A program made the position numbers and the translations under genes. A model generated the notes under the pieces. That model made no database searches, was not told where the DNA came from, and saw only the letters and a list, made by a program, of their open reading frames with translations. Positions 1 through 8,115 of a DNA stretch of 15,623 nucleotides are shown here, piece by piece (the first letter of the stretch is position 1; every line of letters starts with the position of its first letter). The stretch is from JAVBMB01 sp031552995. GTDB lineage: Bacteria > Bacillota > Clostridia > Oscillospirales > Butyricicoccaceae. The DNA lies in NCBI GenBank assembly GCA_031552995.1, contig JAVBMB010000076.1:1-15623 (forward strand), written 5' to 3'.

Positions 1-1197
1 GGCAAAGCTAAATTTGAAAGGAACAAACCCCACGTAAACATCGGCACCATTGGTCACGTTGACCATGGCAAGACCACGCTCACAGCCGCTATCACTAAAT
101 ATTTGTCCCTGTCGGGCAATGCAAAGTTTGAAGCATATGATATGATCGATAAAGCCCCCGAAGAGAGGGAGCGCGGCATCACAATCAACACCGCCCACGT
201 CGAATATCAGACAGAGCTTCGTCACTATGCCCACGTCGACTGCCCGGGCCACGCCGACTATATCAAGAACATGATTACAGGCGCCGCTCAGATGGACGGC
301 TCCATACTCGTCATAGCCGCTTCGGACGGCCCGATGGCTCAGACCCGCGAACACATAATCCTTGCCCGTCAGGTCGGCGTGCCCGCCATCGTTGTCTTCC
401 TCAACAAGGTTGACCAGGTCGATGACGAAGAGCTGCTTGAGCTTGTCGAGATGGAAGTCCGCGAGCTGCTAACAAAAGAAAAGTTCCCGGGCGACGATAT
501 CCCCGTCATCCGAGGCAGCGGCCTGAAGGCCCTCGAATGCACGTCAACAGATGTCAACGCGCCGGAGTATGCCTGTATCAAGCAGCTTATGGACGCTGTC
601 GACAGCTATATCCCCACGCCGGAGCGCAAAGCTGACCTGCCGTTCCTTATGCCGGTCGAAGACGTCTTCACAATCACCGGCCGCGGCACAGTCGCAACCG
701 GCCGCGTCGAGCGCGGAAGGCTCAAGCTCAGCGAGGAAATCGAGATCGTCGGCCTTATGGACGCGCCGCGCAAGACGGTCGTCACCGGCATCGAAATGTT
801 CCGCAAGCTGCTCGACTTCGCCGAGGCCGGCGACAATGTCGGATGCCTGCTCCGCGGCATCAACAAGACGGATGTCGAGCGCGGCCAGGTTCTGGCAAAG
901 CCCGGCTCCATCAAGCCGCTGGTCAACTTTGTCGGCCAGGTGTACGTCCTGTCCAAGGAAGAGGGCGGCCGTCACACACCGTTCTTCAACAACTATCGTC
1001 CGCAGTTCTACTTCCGTACCACCGACGTTACCGGCGTCATCACTTTGCCCGAGGGCACAGAGATGTGCATGCCCGGCGACAACGTCGACATGAAAGTAGA
1101 GCTGATTACCCCCATCGCCATCGAGCGCGGCCTTCGCTTCGCTATCCGCGAGGGCGGCCGTACGGTCGGCTCGGGCGTCGTTATCGAAATCGCCTAA
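1..1197 (+). CDS. tuf: Elongation factor Tu, partial at 5' end
   Basis: EF-Tu is the GTPase that brings aminoacyl-tRNA to the ribosomal A site. The reading frame is open from base 1 and begins GKAKFERNKPHVN, so only about the initiator codon is missing; 398 residues remain, against 393-400 usual for the family. Visible GTPase motifs are the P-loop GHVDHGKT (about residues 18-25), the switch I sequence RGITINTAHVEY, DCPGH (G3) and NKVD (G4). Domains 2 and 3 follow, with GRGTVATGRVERG and the C-terminal FAIREGGRTVGSGVV. ASDGPMAQTREH is the variant I associate with Clostridia. The first ATG/GTG/TTG inside the window, TTG at 103, lies after the P-loop and cannot be the real start. The gene ends in TAA and is followed by hairpin terminators. 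In Firmicutes tuf usually follows fusA, which would lie off the left edge (inference). Confidence 0.97.
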   Translation, partial: GKAKFERNKPHVNIGTIGHVDHGKTTLTAAITKYLSLSGNAKFEAYDMIDKAPEERERGITINTAHVEYQTELRHYAHVDCPGHADYIKNMITGAAQMDGSILVIAASDGPMAQTREHIILARQVGVPAIVVFLNKVDQVDDEELLELVEMEVRELLTKEKFPGDDIPVIRGSGLKALECTSTDVNAPEYACIKQLMDAVDSYIPTPERKADLPFLMPVEDVFTITGRGTVATGRVERGRLKLSEEIEIVGLMDAPRKTVVTGIEMFRKLLDFAEAGDNVGCLLRGINKTDVERGQVLAKPGSIKPLVNFVGQVYVLSKEEGGRHTPFFNNYRPQFYFRTTDVTGVITLPEGTEMCMPGDNVDMKVELITPIAIERGLRFAIREGGRTVGSGVVIEIA

Positions 1198-1214
1198 GTT
1201 AAACACAAACAACA

Positions 1215-1246
1215 CCCCCCCCTCCCGCGATGTGCGGGAGGGGGGG
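1215..1246 (+). terminator. GC-rich hairpin after tuf
   Basis: A C-run plus TCCCGC pairs with GCGGGA plus a G-run around the loop GATGT, giving a stem of about 13 base pairs beginning 17 bases after the tuf stop. Only two T residues follow on the + strand, so the U-tract is poor. The hairpin could still end tuf transcription, alone or together with the hairpin at 1305-1338. Confidence 0.7.
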
Positions 1247-1304
1247 TTCAGCTTGTCGAAAAATCCACTCCGCTGAGGGTTTTCGGGCAATTTTCAATCT
1301 TGAT

Positions 1305-1338
1305 AAAAATTCCCGGGAAATGAATTCCCGGAATTTTT
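1305..1338 (+). terminator. Second hairpin terminator, AT-flanked
   Basis: AAAAATTCC at 1305-1313 pairs with GGAATTTTT at 1330-1338. The stem continues as GGGAA with TTCCC after one bulged C at 1314, around loop ATGAA. A-rich and T-rich edges let it work in both directions. It lies between convergent tuf and the M20 peptidase gene. Confidence 0.7.
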
Positions 1339-1424
1339 GATTATAAGCGGGGGTTTTAGGAGCTTTTTAATCACGTTACTTTTCATGCAAAAAACCTGAA
1401 CACCTTTCTTTGACAGCCTAAAAA

Positions 1425-1451
1425 CCCCCTCCCGCGATGTGCGGGAGGGGG
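1425..1451 (-). terminator. Bidirectional terminator of the M20 peptidase gene
   Basis: CCCCCTCCCGC pairs with GCGGGAGGGGG around loop GATGT, an 11-base-pair stem. It is preceded by AAAAA (1420-1424), which gives a U-tract on the minus strand, and followed by TTTT and T-rich sequence on the + strand. It lies 64 bases beyond the peptidase stop. Its core is identical to the hairpin at 1215-1246. Confidence 0.8.
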
Positions 1452-1514
1452 TTTTGTTGTTTGTGTTTCACGGCCTTGTCTCACATGCTGTTTGCCGCGC
1501 TGCTTATAATGATT

Positions 1515-2699
1515 TCACTTCAAAAAATCCATGGCAATATTGGCATAGATATCCACATAGTTGTAAAGGTCAGCAATCGGTACCCGTTCGTCCTTTGTGT
1601 GCGAACACGAAATATTGCCCGGCCCGGTGATAACTGTCGGTATGCCTCCGTAATGCGACATTGTCGCGGCGTCGGTCCAGCCTCTTTTTCTTGTAATCTG
1701 CGGCTCTTCGCCGAGATGTGCGCGCAGCGCGCTCCGCACAGACATAACAATCGGGTCGTCAAACGGCGTAAAGTGATATGTATGGTCATAGTGCGCCATC
1801 AGGCTGCCCGGCATACGGGTGATTTCGGCTGTAAACGACGGGTCGCGTTCCCGCATATCGTCGATGATTTCCTGATATTCGGCCAGCAGCATCTCAACAC
1901 TCTCGCCGACGACATACCGCCTGTCAATCGTCACAACGCACCTGTCCGCCACGGTAGACGGCTGCGTCCCGCCGCTGATTGTGCCGATGTTCATCGTCGA
2001 ATGCCCCATAAACTCGTTGCTTCGCTCGCGGATTTTCGGAATAATCCGGTTTTGCGTCTGCATAATGAACTCGGCGGCCTTCACAATGGCGTTGACGCCC
2101 TGCTCGGGTATTCCGCCGTGCGAGGCCTTGCCGTAAAACGCAACCTCAAGCCATTCAAGCCCTCTGTGGCCGATGGCGTATTCATAGTTCGACGGCTCGC
2201 CGACTACTGCGCCGTCGGCTTTGAGGCCGGACATCACCAAGCGTTCTGTTCCGGCGCTCTCATCCTCTTCTCCCACGACGCACGCGACGATAATTGTGCC
2301 GTCGAACGCGGCGTTCGAGCGCCTGACCGCCAAAAGCATCGTCAGCATACAGGCCACGGCACCCTTCATGTCGTTTGTGCCTCTGCCCCATACAAACCCG
2401 TCCGATATAAACGCGTCATATGGCTCAATCGTCATTTCATACGCCTTCACGGTGTCAATATGCCCGTTAAAGACAATGGTCTTGCCGGGGTTTTTCCCTC
2501 TCAAATACACACAGATGTTCCGTCTCTCGCCCTCGACGGTCTGCGCCTCGTACTCAAGCCCGTTCTCTATACAAAAGCGCTCGATAAAATCCCCCGCATT
2601 TTTTTCGCGCCCCGGCGCGTCCGCATGGCTTTCAATGCGCACAAGCTCCTGCGTCAGGCCGACGACCATATCCTCGCTGTAATACTGCTTAAAATCCAA
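1515..2699 (-). CDS. M20 family metallopeptidase (ArgE/DapE-like)
   Basis: This is a 394-residue, probably cytosolic, two-zinc amidohydrolase of the ArgE/DapE/carboxypeptidase G2 type; no signal peptide is visible. Metal and catalytic residues fit the family: H80 and D82 in GHIDTV, D110 in GRGTNDMKG, the pair E144-E145 in VGEEDESAG, E168 in VGEP, and H366 in CSHTKDE. The dimerisation-domain histidine is H194 in KASHGG. The substrate cannot be fixed; N-acetylornithine, succinyl-diaminopimelate or a dipeptide are all possible. The start is TTG (2697-2699), chosen because AGGGGG sits 5 bases upstream and the only upstream in-frame codons lead straight into a stop. It lies 9 bases after the diguanylate cyclase gene, so the two are probably one operon. 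It ends in TGA before terminators. Confidence 0.9.
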   Translation of the reverse strand: MDFKQYYSEDMVVGLTQELVRIESHADAPGREKNAGDFIERFCIENGLEYEAQTVEGERRNICVYLRGKNPGKTIVFNGHIDTVKAYEMTIEPYDAFISDGFVWGRGTNDMKGAVACMLTMLLAVRRSNAAFDGTIIVACVVGEEDESAGTERLVMSGLKADGAVVGEPSNYEYAIGHRGLEWLEVAFYGKASHGGIPEQGVNAIVKAAEFIMQTQNRIIPKIRERSNEFMGHSTMNIGTISGGTQPSTVADRCVVTIDRRYVVGESVEMLLAEYQEIIDDMRERDPSFTAEITRMPGSLMAHYDHTYHFTPFDDPIVMSVRSALRAHLGEEPQITRKRGWTDAATMSHYGGIPTVITGPGNISCSHTKDERVPIADLYNYVDIYANIAMDFLK

Positions 2700-2708
2700 T
2701 TCTGCCCC

Positions 2709-3950
2709 CTATTTCTCGTCCTTTGCCTTCATCTCAATATCATACACCATGTATCTGTTCTTGCCGCTTCGCTTCGCGTGATACATCGCGATGTCTGCGT
2801 ACTTGATAATCACGTGATAGTTTTCCGAATCCTCGGGGAACAGCGCGATGCCGATGCTGAACCCTACGCCAAAAGCCTCGATATTGCTGTCCTGCACGCT
2901 GCTCAGGCCGGAGAGCAGCTCCTGCGCAAACGCCTCGGACTCGGCGCGTCCAAGCCCCGGCGCCACGATGATAAACTCGTCTCCGCCTATCCTAGCCGCA
3001 ACATTCAGCGCCCCGGCCGTTGGGCGGAACACCGTGGAATCTGTGTGCGCCTTGTCAAGATATTCGCCGATTTTGCGCAAAAGCGCGTCACCGGCGTCAT
3101 GCCCCGCCGTATCGTTCACTTTTTTAAAGTTGTCAAGGTCGATAAAAAACAACGCGTACGGCTGCTCGGCCGGCTTTTTAACAATCTCGTCAAGATACTC
3201 AAACAGATACTGCCTGTTAGGCAAGCTTGTCAGCTTGTCAAAATGCGCCTGACGGTATAATTGATCCTGCATCGCCCTTATCTTGCGCAGCAGGGTGTTC
3301 AGCAGAACCGCCATCACGATAAGCGTCACCGCAATCGCCGAGACGAGCATCACGGTATTTGTCAGCTGCGCGCTGCGGTTGTCGTGTATTGTCTCGTCCA
3401 GAATATCCGCGCCTACAACAGCAATAACCCCGCCGTTGTGGTAAAGCGGCACAGCGCCGCTGCTAAAGCTTCCGTACATATCTTCGGCGTCATACGCGGA
3501 GGCGCCCGGGGCGCCAGAAAAGGCGTCAATAAAAATCTGCGCCGGCACATAAGCGGCAAACAGCTCTGTATCCTCCTCATCCGTATCATATATCAGCCGG
3601 TATTCACCGTCGATATATTTCAGCACATACAGATAATCGGCGCCAAGCTCTGCCTTCAGCGCGCGCAGCGCGCGCAGGTCCGCCGGGTAAGTCTTGTCTT
3701 TCAGTATGCTCGAAAGAGAATTATACCCGTCCACCTTAACGGGGTCAATGATATCCCGCGCCGCAATCGCCATTGTCATCATGCGCGCTTCGATGTTCGC
3801 CGACAGCAGTTCAAGCGAATCGCTGTAATTTTTCACGGCCATGCCGGTGATGATTAAAATGAGCAGGAGCGAGAACGACAAAAAAACGGTTAACGTCTGC
3901 CGGTGTCCTTTTTTAGTCAGATGCAGCGATTCAATTATTTTCCTCGCCAT
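2709..3950 (-). CDS. Membrane-anchored diguanylate cyclase (GGDEF)
   Basis: A 413-residue protein predicted to make cyclic di-GMP from two GTP. A short basic N-terminus precedes transmembrane helix 1 (about 21-38). An extracellular sensor of about 155 residues follows (39-196), with Cache/PAS-like features such as DYLYVLKYIDGEYRLIYD, then helix 2 (about 197-219) and the GGDEF domain (about 232-405). Seen in that domain: DKLTSLPNR (238-246), FIDLDNFKKVND with metal aspartates D271/D273, the intact GGDEF signature (322-326) and YADIAMYHAKRSGKNRY. The inhibitory I-site RxxD is replaced by GALN. No EAL domain is present. ATG start, with GGAGGT 5 bases upstream. The stop is TAG, in the same frame as the following peptidase start. 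The ligand of the sensor cannot be read from sequence. Confidence 0.93.
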   Translation of the reverse strand: MARKIIESLHLTKKGHRQTLTVFLSFSLLLILIITGMAVKNYSDSLELLSANIEARMMTMAIAARDIIDPVKVDGYNSLSSILKDKTYPADLRALRALKAELGADYLYVLKYIDGEYRLIYDTDEEDTELFAAYVPAQIFIDAFSGAPGASAYDAEDMYGSFSSGAVPLYHNGGVIAVVGADILDETIHDNRSAQLTNTVMLVSAIAVTLIVMAVLLNTLLRKIRAMQDQLYRQAHFDKLTSLPNRQYLFEYLDEIVKKPAEQPYALFFIDLDNFKKVNDTAGHDAGDALLRKIGEYLDKAHTDSTVFRPTAGALNVAARIGGDEFIIVAPGLGRAESEAFAQELLSGLSSVQDSNIEAFGVGFSIGIALFPEDSENYHVIIKYADIAMYHAKRSGKNRYMVYDIEMKAKDEK

Positions 3951-4087
3951 TGGCTACCTCCGCGAAAATATTTCCGTCTCAAATTGCATCGCGCGGCACC
4001 GGCCGCGCAAAACAACAATCCGACAGACCTGATACGCAAAAAACGTGCTTCGATAAGGTGTCGGATTGATATAATCAGTGGATTTGT
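3951..4087 (-). promoter_or_regulatory. Structured 5' leader of the diguanylate cyclase gene
   Basis: On the minus strand, AATCCGACA (complement of 4059-4067) can pair with TGTCGGATT (complement of 4017-4025). Inside this 9-base-pair stem, CCT/AGG and ACG/CGT can also pair. A second hairpin, GCGCGGC-CGGT-GCCGCGC (3991-4008), follows, and the ribosome binding site GGAGGT is at 3956-3961. No U-tract follows either hairpin, so this is not an ordinary terminator. I looked for the conserved blocks of the class I c-di-GMP riboswitch and did not find them. Regulatory function is inferred only. Confidence 0.4.
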
Positions 4088-4119
4088 ATTATAGTATCAT
4101 TTTATTGCGATAGTTTCAA
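4088..4119 (-). promoter_or_regulatory. Candidate promoter for the diguanylate cyclase gene
   Basis: On the minus strand a perfect -10 TATAAT (4088-4093) has TTGAAA (4114-4119) upstream. The 20-base spacing is too long for a standard promoter, so the -35 may be a weaker hexamer. The segment is AT-rich within GC-rich surroundings. Confidence 0.45.
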
Positions 4120-4166
4120 TAGAAACCGTTAAGCGGTCGCCTAAGCCTGCGCAGCGCCATCACGAG

Positions 4167-4849
4167 CTAAACCTCTTCCACAAACGCCACGCCGGGCATC
4201 GAGTATATCCTGTCCAGCACCTGCTGATGCTTGTACCCGGGCCCGATTTTCAGCATAAAACTCGCGCTGACGCCGTTGCCCATGTTACCGATAAAATCAA
4301 AATCGCTTACGGTTATATCGCCGTTTTTCATCGCAATCAAAAACTCTTTCAGGCTGTCGGGGCTGTCGAACATAATATACAGCCGCATTTTGTTCGAGCG
4401 TGAAAGATAATATGTCTGGAACCTGTCGCCCGCGACGATAGCCAGCAGCGTGATGCACAGCATCATAATCGCGCCGAAATAAAACCCGCAGCCAATCGCG
4501 ATGCCCATGCAGCCGCACAGCCACAGCCCGGCGGCGGTTGTCAGCCCTTTCACGCGGTGATAGCCGGTCATCATAATCGTGCCGGCGCCGATAAAGCCGA
4601 TGCCGCTGACGACCTGCGCCGCTATGCGAGACGGGTCACCGGTGCCCGATATGCTGAACAGGTACTGTCCCGCCATCATGGCCATCGACGCGCCGACGCA
4701 TACCAGCATATATGTGCGCAGCCCGGCGGCGCGCATTTTGCGCGTCCGCTCAAACCCCAGTATACCGCCCGAGATTACCGCCAGCAGCAGCCTCAGAACT
4801 ATCGACAGCTCGGTCAGGTTCACAAACTCCGGCCTTTTAAAGAACTCTA

Positions 4850-4853
<4 letters not shown>
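4167..4853 (-). CDS. MgtC/SapB family membrane protein
   Basis: A 228-residue inner-membrane protein of the MgtC family, whose members are linked to growth at low magnesium and, in pathogens, to survival in macrophages; the biochemical role outside those species is uncertain. Hallmarks are GGILGFERTRKMRAAGLRTY (29-48), GDPSRIAAQVVSGIGFIGAGTIM (72-94) and VKGLTTAAGLW (101-111), embedded in four to five hydrophobic segments. A soluble C-terminal domain (about 155-228) resembles the ACT-like domain of longer MgtC proteins. The start is GTG at 4851-4853 and overlaps the nadE stop as GTGA, pointing to translational coupling. The stop is TAG. No convincing terminator follows, so read-through into the diguanylate cyclase gene 216 bases downstream is possible. 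Confidence 0.92.
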
Positions 4854-6712
<1,859 letters not shown>

Positions 6713-6759
6713 ATAAATAATTCCTTTCGGCGTCGATATCTCAACAATTACCCAGTATT

Positions 6760-6788
6760 ATTATAGTATGTTTTTTCGTGCCGGTCAA
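6760..6788 (-). promoter_or_regulatory. Sigma-A promoter for nadE
   Basis: On the minus strand TTGACC (6783-6788) and TATAAT (6760-6765) are separated by 17 bases, a near-consensus vegetative promoter about 47 bases upstream of the nadE start. It probably drives nadE-mgtC. Confidence 0.85.
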
Positions 6789-6795
6789 CGCCGCA

Positions 6796-6825
6796 TTGCC
6801 GCGCGCGGCATCGAAATGGTATAAT
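6796..6825 (+). promoter_or_regulatory. Extended -10 promoter for the radical SAM gene
   Basis: TTGCCG (6796-6801), an 18-base spacer and TATAAT (6820-6825) preceded by TGG (the TGn extended -10 element). Transcription would begin near 6832, leaving a leader of about 120 bases. That leader contains a small hairpin, CGGCTG-CACAA-CAGCCG (6868-6884). It stands back to back with the nadE promoter. Confidence 0.7.
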
Positions 6826-6954
6826 ATCAGAGTGCGGCTGCCATACATTAGTCCACCGCGCTCGCGCCGGCTGCACAACAGCCGCAGGCGGCCGTTATAT
6901 GTCCAACAGACCTCATCCTATCTCCCGCCGTAAAAAAGAAAGGATCTGTACGTC

Positions 6955-7869
6955 ATGCAAAACTGCACACTCTGCCCGCGCATGTGCGGCGCAGCGCGCG
7001 ACGCCGGGGCGACCGGCATATGCGGTGCTCCGCAAAAAATAAAAATCGCCCGCGCCGCTCTCCACATGTGGGAAGAGCCGTGTATCAGCGGCACGCGCGG
7101 CTCGGGGGCCGTCTTTTTCTCACACTGTCATCTCGGCTGTGTTTTCTGTCAAAACGCCGAAATCAGCCGCGGAGGGCTTGGGGCCGCCGTCACCACGCGC
7201 CGCCTCGCCGATATATTTCTCGAGCTTGAAGCCGCCGGCGCGCATAACATCAATCTCGTCACGCCGACGCATTATTTGCCTGATGTTTTGTGCGCGCTCG
7301 ACTTCGTGCGCCCGCGGCTTGCAATACCTGTAATAATGAATTGCGGAGGGTACGAGCGGGTCGAGACACTCCGCATGTGCCGCGGCTATATCGATATATA
7401 TATGCCTGATTTTAAATACAAAAACTCCGCGCTGTCGTCGCGGTATGCCGGGGCCGGGGATTATTTCACCGTCGCCGCCGCCGCGATAGGGGAGATGTAT
7501 GCCCAGCAGCCGTCCGTGGAATACGATGAAAGCGGCATACTGCGCCGAGGACTGACTGTCCGCCACCTTGTGCTGCCCGGATGCTCACGTGATTCGCTCG
7601 ATATTCTTGACGAGCTCGCCGCCGCAATGCCTGGCAAAAGCTTTCTTCTCAGCCTCATGGGGCAGTACACCCCGCCCCGTCCGCTGCCGGACGCGTTCCC
7701 GCCGCAGCTCGCGCGGCGCCTCACCACATTCGAATACCGCCGCGTCGAGGACTACGCGCGCGCTCTCGGCCTGCAGGGCTTCGCGCAGTCCCGCGCAAGC
7801 GCGTCGGCGGATTTTATCCCGCAGTTCGATCTCACAGGCGTCAGCCCGCCTGAAGAGCCGGACGCGTAA
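6955..7869 (+). CDS. PflX-like radical SAM protein (PFL-activase-like, COG1313 type)
   Basis: 304 residues. The radical SAM cluster motif is CHLGCVFC (C58, C62, C65, the CxxxCxxC spacing), which binds the 4Fe-4S cluster that cleaves S-adenosylmethionine. An N-terminal cysteine set (C4, C7, C11, C23 in CTLCPRMCGAAR and GICG) is typical of this branch, often annotated as a putative pyruvate formate-lyase activating protein or PflX; its substrate is not established. LVTPTHYLPD, MNCGGYE and MPDFKYKNSALSSRY match family regions as I recall them. ATG start, with AAAGGA 10 bases upstream; stop TAA. No pyruvate formate-lyase gene is in the window, so the activase name should not be taken literally. 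It is divergent from nadE. Confidence 0.88.
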   Translation: MQNCTLCPRMCGAARDAGATGICGAPQKIKIARAALHMWEEPCISGTRGSGAVFFSHCHLGCVFCQNAEISRGGLGAAVTTRRLADIFLELEAAGAHNINLVTPTHYLPDVLCALDFVRPRLAIPVIMNCGGYERVETLRMCRGYIDIYMPDFKYKNSALSSRYAGAGDYFTVAAAAIGEMYAQQPSVEYDESGILRRGLTVRHLVLPGCSRDSLDILDELAAAMPGKSFLLSLMGQYTPPRPLPDAFPPQLARRLTTFEYRRVEDYARALGLQGFAQSRASASADFIPQFDLTGVSPPEEPDA

Positions 7870-7913
7870 CCCGCGCCTGTCACCGGGCATATATCTGCAG
7901 AGCTTCAAGCTTA

Positions 7914-8033
7914 TCGCTCACAGCCCCGCCTTCAGACAAACGCGCCCGGCGCACCAGCCGCGCCACAGCCCGCCGCGCCGTTCGCTCACCGCCTCGGCTT
8001 CAGATAAACGCGCCCGGCGCATTATCCGCGCCA
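7914..8033. repeat. Two direct copies of a 68-base-period repeat
   Basis: The unit at 7914-7965 (from TCGCTCAC through TTCAGACAAACGCGCCCGGC to CCGCGCCA) recurs at 7982-8033 with a few changes. The best block, TTCAGAYAAACGCGCCCGGC plus GCA, is identical apart from one base. The core GCGCCCGGCGC is a short hairpin. The copies contain stops in some frames, and I see no gene in them. Confidence 0.75.
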
Positions 8034-8052
8034 TTCGCTTATAAACGTAAAA

Positions 8053-8081
8053 ACCCCGGCGGACAATATGTCCGCCGGGGT
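8053..8081. terminator. Strong bidirectional terminator
   Basis: ACCCCGGCGGACA pairs with TGTCCGCCGGGGT around loop ATA, a 13-base-pair stem. It is preceded by AAAAA and followed by TAATTTTATTT, so it can end both the radical SAM gene (+) and the oxidoreductase gene (-), whose stop lies 35 bases away. Confidence 0.9.
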
Positions 8082-8115
8082 AATTTTATTTATGCTGTGT
8101 CAGGAGTCCAAAAAC

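Larger units (their letters stand above)
1201..1468. repeat. Inverted pair of terminator-containing copies
   Basis: AAACACAAACAACA at 1201-1214 reappears exactly as its reverse complement at 1455-1468. Each copy is followed inward by the same hairpin core, CTCCCGCGATGTGCGGGAG or its complement. Beyond the hairpins the copies stay similar: TTCAGCTTGTCGAAAAA at 1247-1263 matches the complement of the sequence before 1425 at about 12 of 17 positions. The whole gap of 317 bases holds this pair, the central hairpin at 1305-1338 and no gene I can support. Confidence 0.75.

Noticed and set aside
544..1290. 248-codon minus-strand frame opposite tuf
   Set aside because: It is antisense to EF-Tu and starts inside the tail sequence of a terminator; no family resemblance is visible.
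1437..3260. 607-codon open frame on + across the peptidase and cyclase genes
   Set aside because: It lies opposite two genes with clear family motifs, has no recognisable domain, and is explained by GC-rich codon usage of the real strand.
3951..4087. Class I c-di-GMP riboswitch before the cyclase gene
   Set aside because: The conserved sequence blocks of that riboswitch are not present in the leader.
7870..8045. Short arginine-rich ORFs over the 68-base repeat
   Set aside because: Frames are interrupted in one copy or lack start signals, and the sequence is better described as a non-coding repeat.
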